Source: Fuscovulum sp. (GTDB lineage: Bacteria; Pseudomonadota; Alphaproteobacteria; Rhodobacterales; Rhodobacteraceae). From it: a DNA stretch of 64,000 nt. Below are positions 44,971-54,385 of this stretch, in pieces (the first letter of the stretch is position 1; each line of letters opens with the position of its first letter). Under the pieces are notes generated by a model that saw only the letters and a list, made by a program, of their open reading frames with translations, was not told the origin of the DNA and ran no database searches. Location of the stretch: positions 3,304,501 through 3,368,500 of the forward strand of contig CP136571.1 in assembly GCA_035192965.1 (NCBI GenBank), given 5' to 3'. The translations under genes were made by a program, and so were the position numbers.

Positions 44971-45129
44971 ATGATGCCGCTCACCCATTTCCTTGCCCTC
45001 CTCACCTTCGTGATCCTCGCCGCCGGGGCGACCATCGGCCTTGCCGTCTGGGCTGACCTGCCGCTTGTGGCCTTGGGCCTTGCCGCGCTGGCTGGCAGCC
45101 TGATCCTCGGCGCACGGCAATGGCGCTGA
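44971..45129 (+). CDS. small membrane protein, 52 aa
   Basis: The ORF starts 'MMPLTHFLALLTFVILAAG' and contains two hydrophobic helices ('FLALLTFVILAAGATIGLAV' and 'LPLVALGLAALAGSLILGA'). GGAAAGG lies nine bases upstream of 44971, and its stop overlaps the start of the DUF1638 gene by 10 bases, so coupling is likely. Function unknown. Confidence 0.65.
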   Translation: MMPLTHFLALLTFVILAAGATIGLAVWADLPLVALGLAALAGSLILGARQWR

Positions 45130-45782
45130 TCGGCGACACCGCCCCCCTCGACGACACCACCCTCACCGAACAGGGCCTCGCGCCACAGGCGCAGGGCCGC
45201 GTCCTTCTCATCGCCTGCGGCGCGCTGGCGCATGAGATTCTGGCCCTGAAAAAAACCAACGGCTGGGACCACCTCGATCTGCAATGCCTGCCCGCCAACC
45301 TGCATCTCTGGCCCGACCGCATCCCCGCCGCAGTTGAAACCGCCGTCACCCAGCACCGTGCCGACTATGACGATATCTTCATCGTCTACGCCGATTGCGG
45401 CACCGGCGGCCTCTTGCAGCAAAAGTGCAAGGATCTGGGCGTCGACATGGTCGCAGGCCCGCATTGTTATTCGTTTTTTGAAGGCAACGCCGTCTTTGCG
45501 GAAAAGGCGGAAACCGAATTCACCGCCTTCTACCTGACCGATTTCCTCGTCCGCCAGTTCGATGCCTTTGTCTGGCGGCCCATGGGCCTCGACCGGCACC
45601 CCGAACTGCGCGACATGTATTTCGGCAATTATACCAAGCTCGTCTATCAGGCCCAGCTTGACGATCCCGCGCTCGATGCCAAGGCCCGCGACTGCGCCGC
45701 CCGCCTCGGCCTCGCCTATGAGCGGAGATTGACCGGTTACGGCGATCTTGCCACAAGCCTCGCCCGCGTGGCTGGCACCTGA
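45120..45782 (+). CDS. DUF1638 domain-containing protein
   Basis: 220 residues. 'GRVLLIACGALAHEILALKK' opens the domain, followed by 'HRADYDDIFIVYADCGTGG', 'GPHCYSFFEG' and 'AFYLTDFLVRQFDAFVWRPMGLDRHPELRDMYFGNY' (in part). Conserved Cys in 'ACGA', 'DCGTGG' and 'GPHCY' suggest metal or Fe-S binding. In alphaproteobacteria the gene usually neighbours corrinoid proteins and trimethylamine/betaine methyltransferases. It overlaps the 52-aa gene. Confidence 0.88.
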   Translation: MALIGDTAPLDDTTLTEQGLAPQAQGRVLLIACGALAHEILALKKTNGWDHLDLQCLPANLHLWPDRIPAAVETAVTQHRADYDDIFIVYADCGTGGLLQQKCKDLGVDMVAGPHCYSFFEGNAVFAEKAETEFTAFYLTDFLVRQFDAFVWRPMGLDRHPELRDMYFGNYTKLVYQAQLDDPALDAKARDCAARLGLAYERRLTGYGDLATSLARVAGT

Positions 45783-45838
45783 CGCCCGCCTCCCCTATCC
45801 TGCGCGGCAAAGCAGGATGGCAAAAGCAGAATGGGCAG

Positions 45839-46222
45839 ATGACAGCCGAAGATTTCCCCCGCGCCTTTGCCACCGCCTTCTCATCCCAGGATGCCGCCAC
45901 CCTCGCCGCGATGATGGAGGAAGGCGCCGATCTCATCACCCCCACGGGTCAGCACGCCGAAGGCCGCCCTGCCATCGAAGCCGCCCTCGCGGCCGAATTC
46001 GCCGGTGTCTTTCGCAATGCCAGATTGGTGAAGGGCAAGCTGCGCCTGCGCGCCCTCGGCCCCGGTGCGGCGCTCATCACGCAACGCTATGTCGTGACCG
46101 GTGCCCAAAATGAAAGCGGGGCAGACCTGCCCCGCTGTGCGCTTGTGCTGACTGCGACCCTCGCCGCCACGCCCACAGGCTGGCAGGCGCTTGCCGCGCA
46201 ACTGTCTGTTCTTGCGGATTAG
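45839..46222 (+). CDS. SnoaL-like/SgcJ-type NTF2-fold protein
   Basis: 127 residues matching the SnoaL/DUF4440 pattern: 'FPRAFATAFSSQDAATLAAM', 'GADLITPTGQHAEGRPAIEAALA', 'LRLRALGPGAALITQRYVVTG'. The NTF2-like cone fold hosts many enzymes and binding proteins, so no reaction can be assigned. It follows the DUF1638 gene by 56 bp. Its TAG overlaps the stop of the convergent DUF3563 gene. Confidence 0.75.
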   Translation: MTAEDFPRAFATAFSSQDAATLAAMMEEGADLITPTGQHAEGRPAIEAALAAEFAGVFRNARLVKGKLRLRALGPGAALITQRYVVTGAQNESGADLPRCALVLTATLAATPTGWQALAAQLSVLAD

Positions 46223-46374
46223 CCGTCAAACCGACGGAACATCCCGCGGTCAATCTGCCGCTGACGGAATTCCAGGTCCACACGGTTTGCAGCACCGTTC
46301 AGATATTCCCGCTCCAGCTCTGCCGCCGTGGGCAGGTGAAAGGCGCTGATAAAGTTCTTCACACGTTCAAACAT
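46219..46374 (-). CDS. DUF3563-like small protein, 51 aa
   Basis: From 'MFERVKNFISAFHLPTAAEL', with AAGGAAAAAAG upstream; a longer frame to 46494 is unsupported. The centre 'EREYLNGAANRVDLEFRQRQ' matches the DUF3563 pattern of a YL-x-x-A-x-D-x-x-DLE-x-R helix. The family is widespread and uncharacterised. It converges on the SnoaL-like gene with overlapping TTAG stop codons. Confidence 0.7.
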   Translation of the reverse strand: MFERVKNFISAFHLPTAAELEREYLNGAANRVDLEFRQRQIDRGMFRRFDG

Positions 46375-46505
46375 GGTCTTTTTTCCTTCTGCCGATGGAA
46401 GAAAGATAGGATGCCGCACTGCAGCATTCCACCCATGCAAATTCGAAACCCGCCATGCGCCGACGTCATGCCTCAGCGCCGCATTTTCGGGCAATCACCC
46501 GGCAA

Positions 46506-48152
46506 TCATGCCGACAAAAGTGCCCGCGCCGCCTCGCGTGCGGCCTCGGTGACGGTATCCCCCGCCAGCATCCGCGCCACTTCCTCGACCCGCGCCGCCG
46601 GATCAAGTGGAGTCACGGTCGAAAGCGTCATCTCGCCCGCCACCCGCTTCTCTACCCGCCAATGCGCACCACCCAGCGCCGCCACCTGCGGCGAATGGGT
46701 CACCACCAGCACCTGGCACCCCTCGGCCAACGCCTTCAACCGCCGCCCGACCGCATCCGCCGTCGCGCCACCCACGCCCCGGTCGATCTCGTCGAAGATC
46801 ATCGTCAGCCCCGGCGCATCCCCCGTCAGGCACACCTTCAGCGCCAGCAGGAACCGGCTCAACTCCCCGCCCGACGCGATCCGGTTCAGCGGCCCCGACG
46901 GCGCTCCTGGGTTCGTGGCCACCGTGAACGTCACCGCATCCACCCCATCCGGCCCCGGCTCACCCGCCGTCACCTCTGTCGCGAACACTGCCCGCTCCAT
47001 CTTCAATGGTGCCAGTTCCGCCGCCATCGCCAGATCCAGCCGCTTGGCCGCCGCCACCCGCGCCGCCGTCACCCGGCCCGCCTCGGCTGCATAGGCCGCT
47101 TCGGCCTGCACCACCGCCTTGGCCTTGGCCGCAATCCCCGCAGCCCCCCCATCCAGCGCCGCCAGCCGCCCCCGCAGATCATCGGCAAACCCGCCCAGAT
47201 CATCGGGCAACACCCCATGCTTGCGCGCCAGCGCCCGGATCGCGAACAGCCGCTCCTCCAGCGCCTCCAACTCAGCCGGGTTGAAGTCGAGCGCCGCCAG
47301 ACAGTCTTCCACCCCCTGCTGCGCCTCGCCCAACTCGATCAGCGCCCGGTCTAGCGCCGCCAGCGCCCCCTCAAGCTGCCCCTCGGCCCGGTCTGCCGCC
47401 CCTTCCAGCCAGCGCACAGCGTCGCGCATCATCCCTTCTGCCGCCTGATCCGACAGCGCCTGATGCGCCCGCGCGATATCTGCGCGGATCTTCTCCGCCC
47501 CCTGCATCATGCGGCGGCGGGCATCAAGAGTGGCCTCCTCGCCGGCTTCGGGGTTCAGCTTGTCCAGTTCCGCCACCGCATGGCGCAGGAACTCCTCCTC
47601 GCGCCGCGCCGCAGCCAGCGCCGCCTCCGCCTGCGCCAGATCGGCCCGCGCCGCAGATTGCGCCCGCCACGCGGCCCGCAGCGCCCCAAGGTCCAGCCCC
47701 GCAAAGGCATCCAGCAACGCCCGATGCCCGCGCGGGTTCAACAGCCCCCGGTCATCATGCTGCCCATGCAATTCCACCAGCGTTTCCGACAGGTCGCGCA
47801 GCACCTCGCCCGACACGCGCCGGTCATTGACCCAGGCCGTCTTGCGCCCATCCACCGCATTCACCCGCCGCAGGATCAACTCGCCATCCTCGGCCACGAT
47901 CCCCGCCGCCTCCAGCACCCCATGCGCCGCATGATCGCCCGGCAGATCGAACACCGCCGTTACGCTGCCCTGCTCGGCCCCCTGCCGCACCAGTTCCGCG
48001 CGCCCGCGCCAACCCAGCACGAACCCTAGCGCGTCCAGCAGAATGGATTTCCCCGCCCCCGTCTCACCGGTCAACACGTTCAGGCCCGGCCGGAACTCTA
48101 GGTCCAGCCGGTCAATGATCAAAACATCCCGGATTTCGAGCGTCCGCAGCAC
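46506..48152 (-). CDS. recN: DNA repair protein RecN
   Basis: 548 residues, an SMC-like ATPase. Walker A 'NVLTGETGAGKSILLDALGF' is at the N-terminus, then a long coiled coil rich in Ala/Glu/Arg. The signature 'NRIASGGELSRFLLALKVCL' and Walker B 'GLTMIFDEIDRGVGGATADA' close the head. It acts in double-strand break repair by holding ends and sister DNA. Last gene of the ftsW-to-recN run, 31 bp after bamD. No clear SOS box is visible before it. Confidence 0.97.
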   Translation of the reverse strand: MLRTLEIRDVLIIDRLDLEFRPGLNVLTGETGAGKSILLDALGFVLGWRGRAELVRQGAEQGSVTAVFDLPGDHAAHGVLEAAGIVAEDGELILRRVNAVDGRKTAWVNDRRVSGEVLRDLSETLVELHGQHDDRGLLNPRGHRALLDAFAGLDLGALRAAWRAQSAARADLAQAEAALAAARREEEFLRHAVAELDKLNPEAGEEATLDARRRMMQGAEKIRADIARAHQALSDQAAEGMMRDAVRWLEGAADRAEGQLEGALAALDRALIELGEAQQGVEDCLAALDFNPAELEALEERLFAIRALARKHGVLPDDLGGFADDLRGRLAALDGGAAGIAAKAKAVVQAEAAYAAEAGRVTAARVAAAKRLDLAMAAELAPLKMERAVFATEVTAGEPGPDGVDAVTFTVATNPGAPSGPLNRIASGGELSRFLLALKVCLTGDAPGLTMIFDEIDRGVGGATADAVGRRLKALAEGCQVLVVTHSPQVAALGGAHWRVEKRVAGEMTLSTVTPLDPAARVEEVARMLAGDTVTEAAREAARALLSA

Positions 48153-48183
48153 GCGCCTGCCCCCGTTGACGGGCCTCAGCCCG

Positions 48184-49020
48184 TCACAACCACTCGCCCT
48201 TGACCATCTGGCGATAGACCTGCCGCAGCCAGCTGTCGCCCACCGCCTCGGGGTTCAACCCGCGGCCCTTCAACAGACGGAAGCTGTCGTCATAGAAGGG
48301 CGACGCCTGATAGTTGTACCCAAGGATCGCCCCTGCCGTCTGCGCCTCTTGCGTGAAGCCCAGCGCCAGATAGGCCTCCACCAGACGATGCAGCGCCTCG
48401 GCCGTATGCGTCGTGGTCTGGAAATCCTGCACAACAGAGCGGAACCGATTGATCGCCGCCGTGTAATTCCCGCGCTTCAGGTAATAGCGCCCGATTTCCA
48501 TTTCCTTGGCCGCCAGATGGTCAAACGCCAATTCGAACTTCAGCATCGCCGACCGCGCATAGTCGCTGTCGGGATATTGCTCGATCACGTCGCGCATCCC
48601 CGTCAGCGCCTGGAAGGTCACGCCCTGGTCACGGCCCACATCATCAATCTGGTCATAATAGCTCAGCGCCATGAGATAGAGCGCATAGGGCGCATCCTCG
48701 TCACCCGGATAGAAATCCAGATACCGCTGCGACGCCGCCCGCGATTCTTCGTATTTCTTGGCCTTGTGATAGCTGAAGGCCTGCATGATCAGCGCGCGCT
48801 TGGCGAACTCCGAATAGGGGTACAGCCGTTCCACTTCCTGGAAATAGCGGATCGCTTCATCCGGGCGCCGCGAATTCGTCAGCCGCAACTCGCCCTGCTT
48901 GAAGATTTCTTCGGCGGTAAAGCTGTCGAGAGGGGCCTCCCGCTGCCCGCCACATGCGGCCAGAGCCGAGGCAAGCACCGCCATGCCCAGGAATCGCGCG
49001 CCTGACTTCACGACTGCCAT
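48184..49020 (-). CDS. bamD: outer membrane assembly lipoprotein BamD
   Basis: 278 residues. Lipobox 'LASALAACGG' puts the lipidated Cys near residue 23 from the preferred Met ('MAVVKSGARF'); a start at 49041 is also possible. TPR repeats follow ('EEIFKQGELRLTNSRRPDEA', 'YSEFAKRALIMQAFSYHKAK', 'YPGDEDAPYALYLMALSYY'). It anchors the BAM complex that inserts beta-barrel proteins. Between lpxC and recN, the standard order in this group. Confidence 0.95.
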   Translation of the reverse strand: MAVVKSGARFLGMAVLASALAACGGQREAPLDSFTAEEIFKQGELRLTNSRRPDEAIRYFQEVERLYPYSEFAKRALIMQAFSYHKAKKYEESRAASQRYLDFYPGDEDAPYALYLMALSYYDQIDDVGRDQGVTFQALTGMRDVIEQYPDSDYARSAMLKFELAFDHLAAKEMEIGRYYLKRGNYTAAINRFRSVVQDFQTTTHTAEALHRLVEAYLALGFTQEAQTAGAILGYNYQASPFYDDSFRLLKGRGLNPEAVGDSWLRQVYRQMVKGEWL

Positions 49021-49143
49021 CTTCCGCCTACCCCACGTCATTCCTTCCAGGCGCACGGCAAGACCGCACCACCCGTGTTCTTGCAGTCGTCCTAGCACAG
49101 AAAAATCCGGGGCGCAAAACGGCTTTCGCGCTTCACGCAACCG

Positions 49144-50064
49144 TCAGGCGCGGTTCGGCAAATCCGCCTCATGAACGCCCACACCCGGCAGCTTGCAGCC
49201 GGTCTGCTCGCCCACCTCGACCATGGTCCAGGCATCAGGTGCCGCAAACAGCGCACGCAGCAGCTTGTTGGTCAGCGCATGGCCCGCCCGAATTCCCGTG
49301 TAACGGCCCAGAATCGGCGATCCTGCCAGAAACAGATCGCCCATCGCATCCAGCATCTTGTGCCGCACCGGCTCATCGCTATAGCGCAGCCCGCCGGGGC
49401 TCAGCACCTGATCACCGTCGAACACAACCGCGTTCTCCAGCGTCCCACCCAGTGCAAGGCCATTGGCCCGCATCAGGTCCACATCCGACTGGCGGCAGAA
49501 CGTCCGGCTATCGGACAGTTCCCGCACAAAGGCCCCATTGGCCAGGCTCATCCGCTTTTCCTGCCGCCCGATAGCAGCCTCGGCAAACTCGATGGCGAAA
49601 TTCATTTCCAGATTGTCAGCAGGCTCCAGACGCGCCACAGCCTCACCGTCGCGCACCTCGATCGGGCGCAACACGCGAATGGCACGCACCACGGCATCCT
49701 GCCCCGTGATCCCGGCCTCAAGGAAGCCTTCGACAAAGGGCATCGCCGAGCCGTCCAGGATCGGCACTTCCGGCCCGTCAATCTCGATCAGCGCATTGTG
49801 GATTGCACAGCCCGACAGCGCCGCCATCACATGTTCGATGGTGGAAACCGAAATCCCGTCGGAATTGGCAACCAGCGTGCACAGCTTCGACGGGATCACC
49901 TGATCCCACAACGCCGCCACCCGCGCCTCGCCCTCCGTCACATCCGTGCGCAAGAAAACGATGCCGTGCCCGGCCTGCGCCGGACGCACCGTCATCTGCA
50001 CCGGCTTGCCGCCATGAAGGCCAAGCCCGGCAAAGGTGACTGCTGTTTTCAACGTGCGTTGCAA
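49144..50064 (-). CDS. lpxC: UDP-3-O-acyl-N-acetylglucosamine deacetylase
   Basis: 306 residues, the committed Zn2+-dependent step of lipid A synthesis. 'QRTLKTAVTFAGLGLHGGK' opens the fold. Zn ligands are in 'SVSTIEHVMAALSGC' and 'EPVRHKMLDAMGDLFL', and the catalytic His in 'IRAGHALTNKLLR'. The gene follows ftsZ after its terminator, so it likely has its own promoter in 50065-50230. Confidence 0.97.
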   Translation of the reverse strand: MQRTLKTAVTFAGLGLHGGKPVQMTVRPAQAGHGIVFLRTDVTEGEARVAALWDQVIPSKLCTLVANSDGISVSTIEHVMAALSGCAIHNALIEIDGPEVPILDGSAMPFVEGFLEAGITGQDAVVRAIRVLRPIEVRDGEAVARLEPADNLEMNFAIEFAEAAIGRQEKRMSLANGAFVRELSDSRTFCRQSDVDLMRANGLALGGTLENAVVFDGDQVLSPGGLRYSDEPVRHKMLDAMGDLFLAGSPILGRYTGIRAGHALTNKLLRALFAAPDAWTMVEVGEQTGCKLPGVGVHEADLPNRA

Positions 50065-50239
50065 GGTCGGTTCGTCCCGGTCTCGTTTCTTTTTGCTTTT
50101 CGGGCGGGGCCCGTCTGCGCAGCAATATCCCCTCGGAACATCGCTTGTGTTAGTTAAGTTGCTGCACCTGCAAACTCAACTCACTCTTTGTGACGGAGTG
50201 TGACAGGTTTGGAAACAATCCAAGCCTCTGTTCTGCAAA

Positions 50240-50270
50240 GAAAAAACCCGGCCACTGCGGGCCGGGTTTC
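50240..50270 (-). terminator. ftsZ terminator
   Basis: The minus strand shows AAACCCGGCC and GGCCGGGTTT arms (10 bp) around a six-base loop, followed by a T-run (A6 on the plus strand). It lies 31-60 bp beyond the ftsZ stop and separates ftsZ from lpxC. Confidence 0.85.
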
Positions 50271-50300
50271 CATCTTTGTTACAGCCCCTGCAACGGGCTG

Positions 50301-51944
50301 TCAGTTCGCCTGACGGCGCAGAAAGGCCGGGATTTCGATCCGTTCCTGATCGGCGCTCATTTCCGGCTCATCGTCATAGCCCTGCACCTGCGGTTGCTGG
50401 CGCACGGCATTGCCCTGTGTTTCGCCATGGCCACCGGCCATGCGGTTGATCAACGACCCGATGCCAAAGCGCGGACGCGGGGCCTCGGCCTGCTTGGCCG
50501 CCGGGGCCTGCACACGCGGCGATTGCGGCGCGGGGCGCGACTGGCCCTGCATTCCCGGGGCCTTGCTGACAGCGGCCTGCAACCGTGCCAAAGCCTCAGG
50601 CGTGGGAGTTCCGGGCGCACGCGGCGGGCGCGGCGCGGTGAAGTTCCCGGCATCCTGATCCAGCGACGCGGTCGCACGCGCCTGCATCGCGGGCTGCGGC
50701 GCAGGCATCGGTGCTGGCTGCGGGCGATAGGCCGGGGGCGGCAGATCGTCGGCCATGTCCATTTCCGGCTCGTCGAAAGACGGGGCCGGATCGAACAGCG
50801 AAGGTTCCTGCGCAGCGTGATGCGTCATCACCGGTTCCGGCTGCGGCGCGGGTGCGGGCATCGGCGCGGGGGCCACCTGCTGCACGGTCAGCGGCACTTC
50901 GCGGCGCGGCTCGGCATGCTGCAACGGGGCCGCCATGCTGCGACGGGCCACCGGGGCTTCCTGCTTGGATGCCCGGCTCACGTCGATCCCGGTCGCCACA
51001 ACCGACACGCGGATCGCGCCTTCCATCGTTTCGTCCAGCGTCGAACCCACGATGATATTGGCCTCGGGGTCCACCTTCTCGCGGATGATGTTGGCCGCCT
51101 CGTCCAACTCGAACAGCGTCAGGTCATAACCGCCGGTGATGTTGATCAGCACACCCTTGGCGCCGTTCAGCGAAATCTCGTCCAAGAGCGGGTTGGCAAT
51201 CGCCTTCTCGGCGGCCTGCACGGCGCGGTCTTCGCCCGTCGCCTCGCCCGTGCCCATCATGGCCTTGCCCATCTCGTCCATCACGGCGCGCACATCGGCA
51301 AAGTCCAGGTTGATCAGGCCGGGGCGCACCATCAGGTCCGTCACACCCTTCACGCCCTGATACAGCACGTCATCGGCCATGGCGAAGGCTTCGGTAAACG
51401 TCGTGCGCTCATTGGCCAGACGGAACAGGTTCTGGTTCGGAATGATGATCAGCGTATCAACAACCTTTTGCAGCGCCTCGATCCCGTCTTCGGCCTGCTT
51501 CATCCGCTTTGCGCCTTCGAACTGGAAGGGCTTGGTCACAACCCCAACCGTCAGCACGCCCAATTCCCGCGCTGCCTGCGCGATGATCGGGGCCGCACCG
51601 GTCCCGGTGCCGCCACCCATGCCGGCGGTGATGAAACACATATGCGCGCCCGCCAGATGATCGACGATCTCCTCGATCGTTTCCTCTGCCGCTGCCGCGC
51701 CGACCTGCGGCCGCGCGCCTGCGCCCAACCCTTCGGTGACCTTCAGACCCATCTGGATACGCGAATGCGCGCGGCTGTGCTTCAGCGCCTGCGCATCCGT
51801 GTTCGCCACAACGAACTCGACCCCTTCCAGGTTCTTGTCGATCATGTTGTTGACGGCGTTCCCGCCAGCCCCACCAACGCCAAAGACGGTGATGCGCGGC
51901 TTCAGCTCTTCCTGCTGCGAGGTCATCATCAGATTAAGGGTCAT
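50301..51944 (-). CDS. ftsZ: cell division protein FtsZ
   Basis: 547 residues from '[20 protein letters not shown]', with GGAG upstream. The GTPase core (to about 315) has '[14 protein letters not shown]', the tubulin signature '[16 protein letters not shown]', and the T7 loop near '[14 protein letters not shown]'. A Pro/Ala/Gln-rich linker of about 200 residues follows, long as in alphaproteobacteria. The C-terminal peptide '[13 protein letters not shown]' binds FtsA. DnaA-like boxes lie 86-106 bp upstream. Confidence 0.98.
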   Translation of the reverse strand: MTLNLMMTSQQEELKPRITVFGVGGAGGNAVNNMIDKNLEGVEFVVANTDAQALKHSRAHSRIQMGLKVTEGLGAGARPQVGAAAAEETIEEIVDHLAGAHMCFITAGMGGGTGTGAAPIIAQAARELGVLTVGVVTKPFQFEGAKRMKQAEDGIEALQKVVDTLIIIPNQNLFRLANERTTFTEAFAMADDVLYQGVKGVTDLMVRPGLINLDFADVRAVMDEMGKAMMGTGEATGEDRAVQAAEKAIANPLLDEISLNGAKGVLINITGGYDLTLFELDEAANIIREKVDPEANIIVGSTLDETMEGAIRVSVVATGIDVSRASKQEAPVARRSMAAPLQHAEPRREVPLTVQQVAPAPMPAPAPQPEPVMTHHAAQEPSLFDPAPSFDEPEMDMADDLPPPAYRPQPAPMPAPQPAMQARATASLDQDAGNFTAPRPPRAPGTPTPEALARLQAAVSKAPGMQGQSRPAPQSPRVQAPAAKQAEAPRPRFGIGSLINRMAGGHGETQGNAVRQQPQVQGYDDEPEMSADQERIEIPAFLRRQAN

Positions 51945-52029
51945 TGCCACTCCGCCTGCTGTTCGTTGTGCCGGCGTTTTTTGCCGTCCGGCTGTTAGTC
52001 GCGCCTGTCCCGGGCGCAGGAATCCGAAT

Positions 52030-52050
52030 TTATCCACGATTCTATCCACA
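52030..52050. promoter_or_regulatory. pair of DnaA-box-like sequences upstream of ftsZ
   Basis: TTATCCACG (52030-52038) and CTATCCACA (52042-52050) each differ by one base from the TTATCCACA consensus and lie 12 bp apart in the same orientation. DnaA is known to activate ftsZ in Caulobacter; here binding is inferred. Confidence 0.5.
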
Positions 52051-52151
52051 AGGGGGCCTCAGGTCACGCGAAAAACACCAAAACGCCACAAAATATAGGG
52101 AATTGTTTCCCGCGATCAGCGGGATTTCGCCGTCAGCACTGCATATGGTCG

Positions 52152-53486
52152 TTACCAGTTGTCCTTGAACCATTTGAAGGCCCTTTTCAGCGACCGCGCG
52201 GGATACCGCTCACTCGGGATTTCGAAATCCCACCACTCGTCCTGCGGATGCGCCGCAAACAGGCACAGGCCCACCGCACTCGCAAAAGCCGCACCTGTCG
52301 CCGCCTGCGGCAGTCCCTGCACGCGCAGCGGACGGCCCAGCCGCACCTGCTGGCCCAAAATCCGTGCGGCCAACCCGTCCAGCCCCGGAATTTGGCTCGC
52401 GCCCCCGGTCAGCACGATCTGCTGGCTCGGCAGATATTCAAACCCGGCCGCATCCAACCGCGACCGCGCCTCTTCCAGAATTTCCTCGACCCGCGGCCGC
52501 ATGATCCCGATCAGCTCCGTCCGGCTGATCTGGCGGCGGTCCTTCTCCCAATCGCCGCTTTCGCCACCCGTCTCGATCATCTCGCGGTCATCCATGCTGG
52601 TGGCATAGACGCCGCCATGCTTGGTCTTGATCTTCTCGGCCATCGACATCGGGATCTGCAACCCTTTGGAGATATCCGATGTCACATGGTCCCCGCCCAG
52701 CCGAACCGAGTCGGCAAAGATCATGTGCTTCTTCATGAATATCGAAATACCGGTCGACCCGCCGCCCATGTCGATGCAGGCTGCGCCCAATTCCTGCTCG
52801 TCTTCCACCAGCGACGAAATCCCCGACACATAGGCAGAAGATGCAATCCCGGCCAATTCCAGATCACAGCGCTTGATGCAGTACAGCAGGTTCTGTACCA
52901 CCGCCCCATCCACCGACAGCAGATGCATATCGCACGCAATCCGGTTGCCGATCTGCCCGCGCGGATCGCCCAGCCCCGTGCGATGATCCAGCGCGAAATT
53001 CACGGGCTGCGCGTGCAGCACCTCGCGCCCCGGCCCCAGATCGGGCACGTCACAGGCCGCCAGCACATTGGCCACATCCTGCTCGGTCACGACCGAATCC
53101 TGCAAATCCCATTCGCCTGCAAGCCCATAGCTGCGCGGCTCGGCCCCGCTGAAACAGGCGATCACATGATCCACCCGCACATTGGCCATCTTCTGCGCCG
53201 CCTGCACCGCGGTGCGAATTGCGCGCTCCGTCTCGTTCATCACGGCGATTTCGCCGAATTTCACGCCGCGCGACCGCGTCGTCGCCGCCCCGATCACCCG
53301 GAAAGACGATTGCCCCGCCATCGGCCCCACGCCATCCGCCTCGCGCAGCCGCTCCGGCCCGTCAAAACGCAGGATCAGACAGGCGATCTTTGATGTCCCC
53401 ACATCCAGCACGGCCACCACGCCGCGCTGCATTGCCGCCCGCCGCATATGCCGCATTGCCCGCTGGGTTTCATAAAGCCCGGTCAT
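52152..53486 (-). CDS. ftsA: cell division protein FtsA
   Basis: 444 residues, an actin-like ATPase that tethers FtsZ to the membrane. 'GVVAVLDVGTSKIACLILRF' is phosphate 1, 'GAACIDMGGGSTGISIFMKKH' (in part) phosphate 2, and 'QQIVLTGGASQIPGL' the adenosine motif. The C-terminal amphipathic helix 'RSLKRAFKWFKDNW' is the membrane-targeting sequence. Its start overlaps the ftsQ stop by four bases. The C-terminus is well separated from ftsZ by 207 bp that carries the DnaA boxes. Confidence 0.97.
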   Translation of the reverse strand: MTGLYETQRAMRHMRRAAMQRGVVAVLDVGTSKIACLILRFDGPERLREADGVGPMAGQSSFRVIGAATTRSRGVKFGEIAVMNETERAIRTAVQAAQKMANVRVDHVIACFSGAEPRSYGLAGEWDLQDSVVTEQDVANVLAACDVPDLGPGREVLHAQPVNFALDHRTGLGDPRGQIGNRIACDMHLLSVDGAVVQNLLYCIKRCDLELAGIASSAYVSGISSLVEDEQELGAACIDMGGGSTGISIFMKKHMIFADSVRLGGDHVTSDISKGLQIPMSMAEKIKTKHGGVYATSMDDREMIETGGESGDWEKDRRQISRTELIGIMRPRVEEILEEARSRLDAAGFEYLPSQQIVLTGGASQIPGLDGLAARILGQQVRLGRPLRVQGLPQAATGAAFASAVGLCLFAAHPQDEWWDFEIPSERYPARSLKRAFKWFKDNW

Positions 53487-54385
53487 AATTCGCTCCCGCT
53501 CACATCAATGCCCTGTTCCCTGCGGTGTTCATTCAGCGCGTATGGCGCCAACCGCAGCACGGGTCGTTTGTCATTTCTCAGATCAACGCTCAGCACGTCG
53601 CGCGCCAAAAGGTCTTCGGCCTTGTCCAGCGCCATCAGGCGTTCCATCGCCGCCACGGCGTCATGGGCGGGCAGCATGATCTTCTGGTTGCGGTCCAGGA
53701 TCATGTCCCAGCGCCGCTCGCCCATCCGCACCAGTCCGCGCACACGCGGCAGGATCGGCTGGGCGGCGGCAAACAGTTCCAGCGCCTCGCCCGTGGCCTG
53801 ATCCGCGCCGTCGCCCGCGATCAGCGGCAGATCGGGGCGGTCGGTCCGCGCGGCCAGCCCCGCCACCCGCACCCCGCCCTCATCCAGCATCTCCAGCCGC
53901 TCGCCCTGCCGCCACACGACCACCGGCATCCGCTCGGTGATCGCAACCTGCAACACACCGCCCGACCGCACCCGCAATTCGGCCTTGGCCACGGCGTCCA
54001 ACTCCTCGACCCGCGCCCGCACGGCATCAAGATCAATGTCAAAGGAAGACAGCGGCAGCTTCAGATCCACCCGCCCCCGGATCGCCTCGGCCAGTTCAGG
54101 CGAGGCCCCCTCAACCGATACCAGCCCCACCATGAATTCCGGCCGGTTCTGGAACTTGTCCTTCAGGTCGGTGTAAATCCCCGTCACCGCCGCACGGCGA
54201 TCGGCATTCCCGGCATAAAGACCCACCGCCATCGCCAGCACAAACACCGGCACGCCCACACGCGCCATCACGCGGAACACCGGGGTCAGCCACAGCCGCT
54301 GCATCCGGTAAGCCCAGCGCGACGGCGCCGGATCACGCCGGGGCGAACGGGAATAGACGCGCGGCTCCGGTCTCAACGGTTGCAT
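53483..54385 (-). CDS. ftsQ: cell division protein FtsQ
   Basis: 300 residues. The start at 54385 has GGAGG seven bases upstream; the longer frame to 54406 overlaps ddl more. A cytoplasmic basic tail is followed by one membrane helix ('[13 protein letters not shown]'), the POTRA domain ('[19 protein letters not shown]') and the FtsQ beta domain ('[16 protein letters not shown]'). It scaffolds FtsB-FtsL in the divisome. It starts inside the end of ddl. Confidence 0.95.
   Translation of the reverse strand: MQPLRPEPRVYSRSPRRDPAPSRWAYRMQRLWLTPVFRVMARVGVPVFVLAMAVGLYAGNADRRAAVTGIYTDLKDKFQNRPEFMVGLVSVEGASPELAEAIRGRVDLKLPLSSFDIDLDAVRARVEELDAVAKAELRVRSGGVLQVAITERMPVVVWRQGERLEMLDEGGVRVAGLAARTDRPDLPLIAGDGADQATGEALELFAAAQPILPRVRGLVRMGERRWDMILDRNQKIMLPAHDAVAAMERLMALDKAEDLLARDVLSVDLRNDKRPVLRLAPYALNEHRREQGIDVSGSEL

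Noticed and set aside
50155..50170. TTAA near the lpxC promoter considered as CtrA half-site
   Set aside because: No second TTAA at the required spacing.
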